Assembly: GCA_043228905.1 (NCBI GenBank)
Contig: JBHGNT010000009.1
Span: 9,982,001 to 10,046,000 of the forward strand
Length of the DNA stretch: 64,000 nucleotides
Reading direction: 5' to 3'
Source of the DNA: Azolla caroliniana
Taxonomy: Eukaryota > Polypodiophyta
Under the pieces are notes generated by a model. The model was not told where the DNA came from. It saw only the letters and a list, made by a program, of their open reading frames with translations, and searched no databases. Position numbers and translations under genes: made by a program. Positions 33,301 through 45,580 of this stretch are shown piece after piece (position 1 is the first letter of the stretch; each line of letters begins with the position of its first letter).

Positions 33301-36300
33301 CACTCCTCCCTGTTTAAAATGCTGATCCTGATGCTTTGATGCAATATCAGGAGGCTTAGTTGCAGTATCCTGATGCTGTTCATGGTGATTTCCATGTCTA
33401 GCATGTTGCTCTAGATGCCGGTCCTGCTGTTTATCGTATTTGGCACGTTGCTCTAGATGCTTATCTTGTTGTCTGCCATGTTTTCCATGTTGTTCTTCAT
33501 GTTTTTCCACGTTTTCATGTGACATTATATCAATATGCCCATCAGAATCAGGGATATTTTTTGTTGTTTTAAGCTTGTGTTTCAAATCCAACCTTTCCGT
33601 GCCAACTTTTGATACATCTCCTGCCTTATTTTGATTGTCATGCTTTGATTGTTTGGATTTCCCAAATTCGGAAATTTGAATTGACTGCAAAGGCAAGTCA
33701 TTATCCTTCATATGATTTAAAACCCCTGCACTGGCATTTGATCCGAATTCAAAACCTGCAATGGCGCTTTTATGATCAGAAGATAAGCTGCCTCCAATCT
33801 TGTTTATTTCCTTACCTGATTGTGATGCGTCGGCCTTTTGATGACCTGACAGGATAGGTTGCGTGACAGTATCTGAGTTTTGGTTTTTGGTTTGTGGGCT
33901 GGGTTCAGTTGGCATTATTGTTTCCTCAACCTTTATTTTGCTACTCTTTCCCACATGAAGGCTGGACTGAGCATCTACTATATCCTGATGTGCCTCCACT
34001 TTAACATTAGTGCCAAGTTTATCAATCTCTGCCGCCTCAGCAGCACACGCAGACATTGCTTCAAGAGCACGCTGTCTCCGTTTCAATGGAGGGAGAGCAG
34101 CCTCCCCGTGAGCAATACTACTCCTAATTCGATATTTATCTGCTTTTGGAGGTAGAACCGTATCTCTATCAGCAATGAACCTAGATTTGGTAACCTGCTC
34201 AACATGATTGGAAAGTGTAACTCCATTGTGATCATCAGAAATGAAATGCACTTCAGTTTTTAACTCAGATTGGTTGGAAGTGTTGCTTTGGATATGGGCC
34301 TCACCCCTCTCCACAACAGAAACATGTTTATTCTCATCAACTCTGTGTATCAATTCCCTTGTTAGAAGATTCTCAGGAGTTTTCGCCTTGAGAAGTTCTT
34401 GCTGATGCTTAGCTTTGACTGATTTCATATCACATTCATCTGACGTTTTTTGTCGTTTATAAATATTGATTGGAGAGTTTTCCCTGCTTTGATCTAAATC
34501 AGTCGCAGTTTGTTCTCTCTGCTTGATTACAGAAACAACATTCTGCTCCGTATTATTCCAAGAAATAATAAAATTAAGTGGAAAAGAAAGCCTCATAGAG
34601 CATTTGAAAATAATAATCAATAACTAAACCATGGTATATTAATCAAACATCAAATGTAAAAATACACTGAGTGAACAGGCAACCATACCTGAAACTCTGA
34701 TTCTGCTTTAATAAGATCTGACGCCCTCTTCCTACATTTATACTCAGTCACTTGTTCAATATGTTCTAGAGGAGGTGAATATGTTGAATTTAATTGCTTG
34801 CCAGAGTCAGCACTTGTAACTCCTCGCTCAATCTTCCTCGAAGCTCTTCTTTTTTTCTTAGGCGGTAACGTTTGTTGTAATTCCTCAGCTGCTTTAACAT
34901 TGTCGGTGTCAACCCCAATATCCTCGTGCATAGAATGATGTAACAATATTTCCACAGTTTGACTTGTATGCCTATTTACAACATCACCACGTGCTCCATG
35001 TGAACAGTCCACATGAGCCATATCCACAGACTTTTCGGCATGTTTTCTCTGGAACACATTACGTTTATCATCATCTAATAAAGTATTTTTATTATCCTTG
35101 TCTACCCCAACATTGTCACTGCATTCAGCTAAACGATTAGATTTGTTAGAAACTGAAATTGACATTCCATCCCGGATCCATGATTTAGACATGCAGTCAG
35201 CTTGAACTTGATCATCTGGCTTAGAGACCTCGTGGCTATAATTAGATTCTCTTCTTGGAGATAAGGTATTACCAGCATTTAAATCTGAATCTTCATCTGA
35301 TACAATGATTTTTCTTCGTTTTTTCTGAATTTCATGAGCAATGTTGTTTCGAACTCCAACTGATTTCTCAGTTCCAGCTATAGAACCATTCTCAAGGTTA
35401 TCAATCTGATGGTTCTGTAACTTTTTAGGTGATATATTTAAGGTACCGCCTCTTTTGCATTCCGCCCTAGCTGATGCACTATCGGCCTCACATTTGTTTC
35501 TGTCTATGATTTCAAAGTCTGTATTCGTCTCTTCCCCTGTTTCTTCTGGAGAATCATCACTAGTAAAAGAAGTTAATCCTTCATCTGCGACACAAATTTC
35601 TTTGACAGCTCGAGCAAAATCTGACACTGAGCTCTTTTTTCCTTTGATTTTTGCAAGAAGACTTTTCTTTGCTTCTAGGGTAAAACTCTTCACATATGCT
35701 GGTTGAACAAATCCTCTGAAAGGAGTATGAGAATGGATATTAATTATTCCCAATTGGCACAAATCTATAGATGCAACAATTACAAAAGGAAAGAAAGACA
35801 AATGGCAATATGGCTCACATTTGCTGAGTTCCGAAAAAATGAACAAATAATTTCCTGAGATCCTTGGAGAAGCCAAACTCTTCTGGTTCACTAATCTGCA
35901 TGCAAAATTTAAAAAATATTCACACAATGCAATTGTTAGAAGGTTACGCTGCATACACATATCTATGGAGAACATTTTTTTTATTAGAACTCTGCGTAGG
36001 TAGTGACTCTTCCAGCCTTATTTTTTCTTGACTCCATTAATTATTAATTACTTGTAAATTGATAGTAAATTGATAGTTATTGTTAGGATTTCTAATCATG
36101 GCACTGCCACTAGTTTTTCTTTAGTACAACAAAATTAGATATAGATCAAATGACATACCCTTGCAAAGAAATTATAGATAGATAGACATATCATAAATCA
36201 AATAAACTACCATGGAAAAGCATTTAATCATTGATGAAATGAACTACCTTGTCAAAGAAATTAGATATACAGACGATATATCAAATTACCAAACTTGGCA

Positions 36301-36452
36301 AAGCAATTAGACATATAGACCAGATGACTTACCTTGGCCGGCCACCATGGGTGCCCTTTGACTTTGGCAAGGACTAGATCCCCTCTGTTCCAATCAAGCT
36401 TTGACGGCTCGGTGACAGCAACCTTACAGCCTTTCTTCCTTCCCGGAGCCAT
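27311..36452 (-). CDS. HUA2-like PWWP and CID domain protein (HULK family)
   Basis: Eleven coding exons: 36333-36452, 35819-35895, 34689-35715, 33146-34542, 32546-32996, 30389-30497, 30072-30175, 28854-29032, 27797-28761, 27492-27719, 27311-27381. All junctions use GT/AG, phases agree, and the total of 4728 bases gives 1,575 residues. A PWWP domain lies at residues about 21-90 (GDLVLAKVKGHPWWPAK, then SEPEEFGF, FFGTQQ). A CID (RNA polymerase II CTD-interacting) domain covers about 975-1130 (FHRRIDLFFLVDSITQ, AALPRLVHAAAPPG, NRRQCL). A proline-rich stretch is encoded around 28320-28480, and the protein ends near WRPNS. This order defines HUA2/HULK proteins, which in Arabidopsis act in the nucleus on MADS-box transcript processing and flowering. 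The seed-free role is unknown. A His/Gln-rich repeat (about residues 750-805) is notable, and the protein is longer than Arabidopsis HUA2 as I recall it. Confidence 0.92.
29778..30030. repeat. Imperfect tandem repeat in intron 7 of the HUA2-like gene
   Basis: Two related blocks share CTAATATGGAAGAT, GGGAAAGTGCA-type words and CAGCTTACCCA...TTCTCAC. They are diverged and non-coding. Confidence 0.5.
30850..31063. repeat. Pair of 65-bp direct repeats in intron 5 of the HUA2-like gene
   Basis: Copies at about 30852-30919 and 30997-31063 both contain CAATTCACACTTGCAAAG and CTTGGCACCAA with a few substitutions. Confidence 0.65.
31409..31648. repeat. Tandem repeat of about 120 bp in intron 5 of the HUA2-like gene
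   Basis: Two adjacent copies share ATAAATAAACACAGCATGAG and GAGTTTACCAT. They are roughly 80 percent identical by eye. Confidence 0.65.
36108..36333 (-). repeat. Tandem splice-donor-like repeats at the start of intron 1 of the HUA2-like gene
   Basis: On the minus strand, starting at the real donor (CAAG/GTAAGTCAT), four further degenerate copies of about 40-60 bp follow. They begin CAAGTTTGGTAATTT, CAAGGTAGTTCATTT, CATGGTAGTTTATTT and CAAGGGTATGTCATTT, and most end in a CTAATT-CTTTG-like phrase. At least two look like usable GT donors. Confidence 0.65.
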
Positions 36453-37160
36453 GAACCCAGCGGCGTATTGAGTTCCAAAATCACCATGAAACCCTAATAC
36501 CGCCTACCATTCTAAAGAAACATCTGACGAAATGATCTTCCTCTATTGTGTTTCTATCTTAAACAATCTAATTTATCAAGCTCCCAAATCACCACTAGAC
36601 CCTAATACTGCCCACTGATCGCAAAGAGGACTATGGTAGTCTGCTTCATTTGTGGTTCAAAACAATCCAACGTCTGGATCCTGAAAGTGCCTAAAGCTTT
36701 CTCAGGTTGAGAAAAAAGAATAAGATTAGATTGCCTTCCTGGACAAGAATCCTGCGAATTTTCTTGTTCCGTGAGTCGTTGCCAAGTCCATGAGACCTAA
36801 TTTGATAAAAAGAAAACAGAAAAAACGCTAGTGGGTTTCCAAGGGAAAGCAGAAATAAATAAATAAATAAATAATTTCTGCTGTCCAAGAAAGAGTATAA
36901 GTCTTCTGAATGCAAAACCAATAAAGACAGAGGAAAGGTTAGGGAAAATGAAGGGAATCACCTGAATTCTGGATGATCTGTTTGTTAAAGAGAAGCTTCA
37001 AAGGTTGGGTTAGAGAAAGAAAATGAAAGAGAAGAAGGGAGGCGATTCTCTGTCTCTGACTGTGTATGTAGGGCAGCTTGGAGGGCCACTGACGTCCGCC
37101 GTCAGTTATCTCAAACGTCTGATTGTTTTCTTCCCCTGCCTGGTCCCTCCCTGGATTCAA
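36453..37160 (-). promoter_or_regulatory. 5' flank and probable 5' UTR of the HUA2-like gene
   Basis: Sequence upstream of the ATG at 36452 has no other gene. It includes purine-rich runs near 36940-37050 on the plus strand (CT-rich on the gene strand), common near plant transcription starts. No TATA box could be chosen with confidence; a 5' UTR intron is possible. Confidence 0.4.
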
Positions 37161-39190
37161 AAAGGAAAGAGAGAGCTAAGGCTCAAAACTTGTCAAGGCC
37201 ATTGAGAGGATCATGAAAAGAGAGACTTGGACTGTTTGGAGGGAAGCAATGCACCCTGCTCCCGAGAGAAGAATATACAAGGGACTAGTACATAAATGAG
37301 ACGAATCTTGACGGGTGGTCAATTCGATCATGAAAAGCCATATCGGAAAACTTCAAGCAGCTAGTAAGTTGAGAAACTTTGAAGTGTCATTGCTTTAACG
37401 ATATGGTCTCGACAACTCCATACGGATGACAGGGTGCTCATGATTTAGGTAGAGTCCTCAAGGAAAGGGGGATGTGTGTGAAAACCACCCTTCAAGAGTT
37501 CGAAAGAAGGTTTTGATGGTTCTCAAGCTAATAAAGGTCCTTCTCTTTCCCCAATAAGGTGGATATTCAGGATATACATAACTTGGGGACCCCATTGAAA
37601 GGCAAAGAAGACCTAGTATTGAATTGGGCTACCACAAAAAAGGCATGGAGTCACTTCGTAAGTGGGATCAATGGGATGACGAGTCCCTTTCGCTATTATG
37701 ACTCCAATTGAAAAAAGAGTGCAACCAACTAAACGTCGACTCTAATAGCAAGAAGATGTTAGTCGGTCATGGGCAGGTTCATGCAAGAATGGAGATTTTG
37801 GAAGGGTTGGTTGAAGGGAGGATCGTTGTTGCAATATGGTATTTGCAAAGGGTGAAATACATGCAAAAGGCAAGTTTTATGATGACTTGAAACTCTGGCC
37901 AAAGTGACAATCGAAGAAAAAGAAAATTAGGAAGATACAAATGATTTGCCACTAATTGAAAAAGGGATCAAGGGTTCAAAGCCTAATAAAGGATGATCTA
38001 AAGGAAAAGGTGGAGCTTATTATAAGTGTTTTATAAGGGGATATACGATCAAAGGAAATGTTCAATAGACATTTTGCCAAACTTGGTGTCTATCCAATGA
38101 CAAGAGGCAATGCATACTAAGAAGAAAAAGTAGTTCAAGCTATAAAAAAAGAGGATTACGTTTTAATTCGGCAAAAAATCTCTTGAGAATTATGAAACAA
38201 GAGCTCATTATTTCATTCACAATATTTGGTACATGAATGCCTATGCTTAGGAAGCAAAGCAACAACATATGATAGAGAATCGTGAGTGTGTGTCAAAGGC
38301 TTACAAGGACCAAGGTATCGTTGTTGATTACAAACTCACCACACCAAATCGACGGCCTCCTTTTGAATCTTTCTTTTTTTCCCTATGGGTAGGAGTATAA
38401 ACATTGTGTACTTTCTCATTCACAACTAACTCCCATTGTCCTACTTATGGACATACTTATAAACCTTGCCTAATATATTGTACTCTTTAATTCTCAACTT
38501 GTTTAAAGTTCAAGGGTGAATGCACGACTAAAAACGCATAAATGATATTCTCTGTCACATAGGAAAATTATGTGCGGTATGATGAACGAAGCAACTAGGG
38601 ATGGACAAAATTTTGTCCTTGTGGAAGAACAAAATTCAAGGTTGGTATATACAACCATTTTGAGAAAAAGTGGAGTCAAAAACCAAATATTGGATGTAGC
38701 TAATTATGGGTGACTTAACTTGACCTTTTGCTAGCTAACTATGTCCCCTTGTTCAATGTTCGTGGAGATGAAGGCAACCCATCACGTTTTACCCCAAGCA
38801 ACAGGTGCATCATGGACTGTTTTTGTGTCTTCAACTGCAACAGTTGAAGAAGATCTTGACGTACAAAACATTTGCCAAATAGCAACACCTAGTGGACATC
38901 CATGTGATGGTGAACAACTTCAGTATATGCAAAACCAAATGCAAACATGGAGTTTTTAGACTACCAGCTAGGGTGGACAACTAGGGTATGTTGAGTATGA
39001 TTACCACCAAGATATGTATTCTCTTGGACCGCAGGAATTTGTTTATATGTTGAGTATGGGTGTTGTTGGCAAAGGTTGAGAGTGTTGTCATGGATTATAA
39101 TTAGCCTTATCTTGCCAAATGCCATCGTTTATATTTGGTCCTTTTTTATGATAGATACTTGTGGAGTGGAAACTATTATGTACAATTTGT
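37161..39190. other. Decayed sequence without a recognisable gene
   Basis: Only short frames are present on both strands. A weak zinc-knuckle-like string (YYKCFIRGYTIKGN) near 38020-38070 on the plus strand hints at an old retrotransposon gag, but its spacing and cysteines are not right. I do not assign it. Confidence 0.3.
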
Positions 39191-39770
39191 AGATTGCCTT
39201 TGGCATTGTTAATTTTAATACCAAATGGAGCATATTTTTTATGGAAAAAAAACTATGTCCCCTTGTTATTAACGTTAGGTGCTTCTAGGCTTCCAAGTGC
39301 CAACTCCAAGTCTTTTGGCCTTCTTTCGAGTTTTCTTATATGCGGCTCATCTCATTCTCCCACGACATTGCTACCCATGACATTGATCGTCTCTTTGATG
39401 GGCATCACTAGCTTTTGTCCATACATGAGCTTGGCTGGCATGAACCCTGTCACCAAATTGTGGGTGGTTATTTCAACCCACAAGCCATAAGTCAATAACT
39501 AAGCATGTCTCCGACTCTTCCTTCGCAGGCTTTGGCAAGAGCCTTAACTATGGGCTCGTGCCCACACTCTAATTTCGAGTTGCCCTTTGGGTTATATGCA
39601 ATCGTGAGGGAGATCTTCACACCTAGTTGTTCAAAGAGCTCCGTGGCATCATTAGCATTCCACTCCCTCTTTTTAGGAAGTACTTGTATGCTTTCTTGTG
39701 GATTCGTTACGCTTCCTCCTCATCCACGAAGTGTCTGCCGTAATTGAACTCAAGAACCTACTAGCCATTC
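39190..39770 (-). pseudogene. Gypsy C integrase fragment
   Basis: Minus-strand broken frames read FEQLGVKISLTIAYNPKGN, the HEPIVKALAKACEGRVG block and PAKLMYGQKLVMPIKETI. These are the end of a gypsy integrase core and the segment after it. Several stops interrupt it. Confidence 0.7.
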
Positions 39771-39896
39771 CCCTTAATACTCTCTTTCATTGAAAGTGTT
39801 GAGCACTTACACACCTCATTCTTCTGTGGATGCTTGGTGGGTCTTAAAGAATTGAGAGTGACATCTTCATCTTCTGACACTATGTTGCATTCATCA

Positions 39897-40368
39897 TGTT
39901 GAGATATCAAGCTCAACTAAGTTTAGTCATTTAGTCAACCATGTAACTTAGTAGTTACCTAAATAGAATCTAGTTATAGTGTTAACCATAAAGTCTTAAA
40001 TAGGATTTTATACTTGTACCTAAGCATGGATACATTCTAGATCCTCCACTACCAAGTTCATTTAATATAGGACTTACATCCTTATACCTATATTCTCCTC
40101 ACACATGTGCACCCTTGCACGTGAGATCTATATATACCTCATTGTGGGTATTTTTGTAATTTGATGCATATTAATATAGAGAAAGGTTATCTAGCTACAC
40201 TCTTGTTAATCATCCCCCACTTGTCTTATTGTTCATAAGTATAACTTCCTCTCTCTCTTTCTCTCACATGCATATCACTTAACCTTCCACTACTTAATCA
40301 GATATGTGATTATCTACTCACATAACTAGTTACTAATTAACCCTTAGTTAATTAACTAATTATTAACA
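39897..40368 (+). repeat. Solo LTR, copia-like
   Basis: It begins TGTTGAGATATCAAGCTCAA and ends TTATTAACA, with a TATATATA box near 40128. The flanks CATCA and CATCT agree in four of five bases. The start resembles the Copia1 LTR start (TTGAG...CTCAA inverted repeat), but the body differs. Confidence 0.7.
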
Positions 40369-40935
40369 CATCTTCATACATTTCCTTTGAGAGCATGTCT
40401 GCCATGACATTGTTCTTTCCCGATATGTGGCTAACTTCTAGATTCATTGATTTTATGTATGTAATCCACATTAGCATATCTAAGTCCTTGTATCACCAAT
40501 AGTTCCGCGATTGTATGGTCTACACACTTTATCTCGTTCAAAGAGAAGGCGAAAGCTCTATCGTGGCTTTCGAGCATCCTTCTAAACCTTCACTCCTCTT
40601 CGAACAATAGGAGGACACCCACACTGATCCGGAGTTTCCCTCTCGTTTTGTTAGTGAATTGATGTCCTATGCATCGTGGGTCTCTTAAGCAAGGATCATT
40701 TGTTACTCCCTTTATCTGTGGCCAATTGTCATATGGCAAGGAAGCAACCACGGGCTTCGCCTTCTTATCCACGGTCTTGTACTTCATGTGTGTTTGTCGC
40801 TCTCATAGATGGATCCATTGTCAAGAATCTTCATCTCCATGCGAGTTGTCGTGATGTATGATTCGCCCAAGATGACCGGGTGAGAGGATGTCTCTTGAAC
40901 AAAGAAGTGTTGGTCAATTTCCAAGACTCCTATTG

Positions 40936-41388
40936 TCACCGTACATTCGGGCAAGCCCTGTGTAGCTCTTTGATTGCCCAGGACGTCGTTCTAATCTTCC
41001 CACCATGCTTTGTGTTGATTGGCCTCTTCCCTTTCTTGTAGAAGTCCATGGATATTAGATTGATTTTGGATCCATGGTAAATCAATGCCACCACTGGCTC
41101 TTTAACATCCCCTATTGGCACCAAGGTTTCCGTTGTTGCCCTTTCCCAATGTGGCCTCATGTAGTGACTATCCACAAAGTCTTTTTCAGCCTCAAATCCA
41201 TTTGTTGCCACCACATTTATGTTCATGGGCCTTGCCCTTTCTACTTCCATTGAGTGCCTCTTACTCTTCATTAGGTCAATGATGACTTTATGGAATTCTT
41301 TCTTGGTTATACCAAGGATCTTGTGGAGAATGAACTCTATGCTACTATCGAGGATCCTTTCCTCCATTATCTGCCGCAAGTTCGTCAT
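40936..41388 (-). pseudogene. Gypsy C gag-protease region
   Basis: This 150-codon frame starts MTNLRQIMEERILDSSIEF. The protease-like part is PVVALIYHGSKINLISMDFY. The position normally Asp in the D-(S/T/H)-G active site is Tyr here, so the protease would be dead even without the other breaks. Confidence 0.6.
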
Positions 41389-42000
41389 TTGCTAGATCCC
41401 TGAGCAAAGCTTGAAGGTCGGGGGGGTTGACCTTCTCTTTACCTTTCTCATTTCGTGCTAGTGCCGAGATTGGCTCCTCCCTTCTTCTACACCTCAAGTT
41501 TCGTATCTCTTGGAGGGTTTGACTCCATTGTCGTTCACTGGTCTTGTTTCTTCAACTAGAACTTTGTAGTTATGAAAGGTGTCTTCCATCAAGCATGTCT
41601 TCTCTTCTATCGGGTCCTTCCATTCGGTTGCTTCTTGAACCTGTTTCTTAGCTTGGTCAATTTCCTTTTGGAGCTTTCCTTTCAAGAGGCTTCCAAGGAT
41701 GGATGGACAAAAGTAAAAATCGTTTCTTCTTTGCAACTCGCTCCTTTCCCTAACTCAACTACACTATATGCCTTCCTTGTGGATTGATGTGCACAAGTGA
41801 CCACCATGAGGTCTCTAATTGGTGAGGATCTTTTTAGAAGAAAGCTTGCTAACTCGAATGTTGCAAAAAATGGCTCTCCCTTTTCGTTTTCATCCCATAC
41901 CTCATTTGTATATCTTGTGTACTATAGATCACCTTTCCCCCCGTTGTTAATCTTCACAAGATTCTACACCTCATCATTCAAACAATTAGCTCTTGTAACT

Positions 42001-43449
42001 TGAGTTACCTTCATTTTTTAGTTTAATCTTTATCTCATCTTGACTCCTTTCGGTTATTTCATCAATTGGAACTTTAATTTATTATAAAAATTGACTTCTA
42101 GATTTTTTCTCCCTTCTCACATGCCACATCACAACAACGCGTACCTACAAGTGCACTCGCACAAAAAAGAAGAAGGAGAGCTCCACAATAAATATCATTT
42201 CTTGCAACCTTTCCTCAACAATGTCATTGTCAAAGCCATCTTCCTTTGTTTAGGTCCCTAGTGGTCCCCTTCTACTTTCACAAATACTTGCAAATTTGCA
42301 TGACAATGTCATAAAATTGCACTATGAGTTCATGTGGGTATCCTAAGATTTTTTATTGCAACTTATTTAGTGTTACAAAGTGGCCAAACCAAATAGGTCA
42401 AACAAACTCACTCCTTGTGCTTTTGTAATGAGCCTTTGGACTCAGCTTCACTTCGACATTAGCATATATTGTTAGTTTTCTAGATGTTGATTAGAAATGA
42501 TGCAATGTGCTTATCTACATCTTGCAAATTGTAGAACTCCATGTAAGGGAATGCCATGTCATCATCAAGGGTTTATCTATAGGGTAAGGTTAGTAGTGGT
42601 GGTGTTATGTCATGGACAATGTGTGATGCTTCCATTGACTATCTAACGACTCCGATAGTAGTTATTTCTAGCAAACAACAACAAACTAAACCTCAAAAAC
42701 CATGGCTTAACTATTTAAATGGTTCGGTTTAGTTTAGATTTCAAAATTTGCATATGGTTTGATTTGCTCTTGCTTTAGTTTGGTTCAATTTGAGCCTTTA
42801 TTGGATTAATGGTTTGCAATTTGAACGACTTGAAAATGCTGCTTAAACGGCTTAATGATTTAGGGAGCATTTTTGAAATATTTATTTAAATATGATTTCA
42901 CTTTATAAACTTAAGAGCTATAGCCTATGAGCATAATAAGCTCTAACATTGGAGATCCAATATTTTCTTCTTTACTCGGTTCATAAGTAGAAGAGTTATG
43001 GTTGGAAAACTCTTTATTAAAGAATTGTGCAAAAGTTACAAAACTTTAGTTTGCACTGAATCGCAAATTGAATCGTGAAATTGCAACCCAATGTCTTAAC
43101 ACTTTGTAAATTTCTCGGACCATTTGGTTTGAGCTTATAAGTTCATCAAATAATTTGGTTCAAATAATTTCAATACAAACCGTTTTAGCTTAAGCAATTT
43201 CGTGCTTTGGTTTAAGTTTCAAAACTTTTAAATGGGTTGGTTTAAAACTATTGGAGTTTGAGACTCCCAAACCAACCATTGCCTAGTGTTAGTTATTTCC
43301 TTATTGTTAGTATTGTCCGGCATGGAATGTTTTAAGATCCTCATTGTACAAGCTCGCTTCTTTCACAACATAGGGTAGTTCTTTCACACTGTGGTCACTT
43401 AACACCACCTCTTGCAATGCATCCTTTGAAACCTCTCTTGCAATGAGGA
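42001..43449. other. AT-rich sequence without a recognisable gene
   Basis: It contains many diffuse GGTTTGGTTT-like words between about 42690 and 43270 and no frame with recognisable motifs. Confidence 0.4.
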
Positions 43450-45580
43450 GATGTTAGACTATGTACAAAGGCTATATATACATGAAGGTGTGGCTCCTAT
43501 GGTTGAGAAAATTGAAATATCATGCACTACATGTATCGATATTGATGATGTCAATAAGGGAATAAAGAAGATGGTGAGTGGGAAAGCAGCAGATGCAACG
43601 TACGTCTCAAGTGAGCTTTTAAAATGGATAATGCCACATACTTGTCGTTGGTTAATGACAATTATAGAGCAAGCTATAGAACAAGGATTTCCAAATGATT
43701 GGCTTATGAATTGGATTAAACCAAATATTTAAAGCCGGAGATAAGAATCAAGTATCAAATTATCGTACAATAATGGTGAGCTCAACTAGTGCTAAATTAT
43801 ATGGCATTATTATGGAGCTAAGCACATGGGCTGAAAGTATAAGCAAAAGAGCACTTGGGTAAACAAGATTTAGACCAAAACACTCCACTATGGATCATTT
43901 GGTCACATCAAGAGTAATCATGGAAGAGAGTCGACTACAAGGAAAAACACTTTATTCTTGTTTTGTTGATGTTAAGAAAGCTTTTGATACCGCACCACGA
44001 AGTGAGCTTTGGAATAGAATGGTAGAGATTGACATGCTATTAGAGTACCGAGTTATTGGTGCACGCTTATATGAACAAGTTAAATGCCAACTAAAAATGG
44101 ATAGTGGATTCTCAAAGCACTTTTTAAGTAACATGGGGGTCAAGCAAGGATGTCCACTATCACCCACACTCTTTGGCTTATGTATTGATAAATTAGAAGA
44201 AGTGGTGAATAAGGTTGCAAGAGAAGAAGGATTGAATGCCCCCAAATTGATGCACCATGTTATCTTATTGCTTCTATATGCAAATGATGTGGTACTCTTC
44301 TCAAGTGATATTGATAGTATGCAAAATTTACTTGGGGTATTAGAAGAATTTTGCCATAGTAGTGGATTAGCAATGAATGTGGAAAACAAAAATGATGGTA
44401 GTGCAAACCATCCAACCTCATCATTACCCTATGCTCACATATAGAGGTCAATATATACAATTTGATCGAAGCTTTACATATCTTGGTATTGATGTACCCG
44501 CCACAAATAAATGGAGTGCATGCTTTGATTCTAGGCTCCAAGCCGGTTGGAAATCGTATTACATTTTGGAGAACCAATGCAACCAAAGTGATACTTGTGG
44601 ATGGGAAGTAAAACGAATGTTATTCAATGCCATGGTAACTCAAGTATTGCTTTATGGAGTAGAAGTATGGGGTGGCACCATCTCTCTTATTGCATGGAAT
44701 GAGATTGAGGAAATTCAAAAGATGTTTTTAAGGAGGCAATTAGGAGTTAAATGCACCACCTCTTACCAGGTTATGCTCTTGGAAACAGGTGTTCGACCCA
44801 TAGAACTATTGGGACTCCAAAGAGTATATAAATACATTACAAAAGGCAAGAATATGCTGAATCATCGATTACCACATCTTGCTTGGAATGTTGGAAGTAA
44901 GCTACAAAAGAATCATAAAACTAAGATTCTCTCATCCGGTTGGGTTGTTGACATAAGGAAATGGTTTAGAAGATGGGGTGTGGATGATCTTTTAGAGCTT
45001 TCAGGCAATGCTATGCAGTATGTAATGATTGAGGAAAGGTTGGTGGAATCATTAAGGATGAAGGGGGAAGATGCTAAGAGGAGAAAGCTAGAATACTACA
45101 TTGCAAATGTCAACCCTGAATGTTGGTCTCAATATAAAGCAAGAATGCCTATTGATCGTATCCAACCTTATCTCATTACCAATATGAGTAGTAATGCTCA
45201 TAGAAACCTTACACTACTTCACACTCGATCTCACAAGTTGGGTATTGAAGTTGCATCATGGTATCAAAATGTAACAAATTTGAAGGCATGCAAAGTATGC
45301 AATGAAGGCATGGAAGAGGATGAATGTCACTTGCTCTTCACATGCTCGGCATATTGTGCAATTCGTTCAAGATATGCTAACATACTAAGAGGGAGTGATA
45401 ACTTAAGTGCTATACTTAAGACACCACCGAGAAGGCTGAGCTCATATGTGTATGCTTTATTCACACATAAAGACTTTGTGCTTCAATGTATGAATACCCC
45501 TTCTTAGGAAGGAGACACATATCAAGAACACATGTATACTCTGGTCCCATAGGTCAAAATTGGCCTCTTTATGGACGATA
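43450..45580 (+). mobile_element. LINE-2: 5'-truncated non-LTR retrotransposon (RT and C-terminal CCHC)
   Basis: RT segments are found in three frame pieces: 43451-43732 (VSGKAADATYVSSELLKW), 43890-44444 and 44377-45507. They include MDHLVTSRVIMEES, SCFVDVKKAFD with the first catalytic Asp, GVKQGCPLSPTLFGL and the active-site box LLYANDVVLFS, where YADD would be usual. The last piece, 376 codons and uninterrupted, covers the thumb and C-terminal domain and ends with a CKVCNEG...DECHLLFTC zinc finger. No endonuclease is present, as expected from 5' truncation. A diverged sibling lies at 60070-60930. Confidence 0.85.

Larger units (their letters stand above)
39190..42000 (-). mobile_element. 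Gypsy C relic, minus strand
   Basis: Going down the minus strand: gag tail (about 42000-41494), protease region (41388-40936), the segment before RT (about 40870-40400), then a jump to integrase (about 39770-39190). RT and RNase H are missing. A solo LTR (39897-40368) sits in the gap. Many stops throughout show that it is old. Confidence 0.65.

Noticed and set aside
38020-38070. Zinc-knuckle-like string
   Set aside because: The cysteine and histidine spacing does not fit CCHC, and stops surround it.
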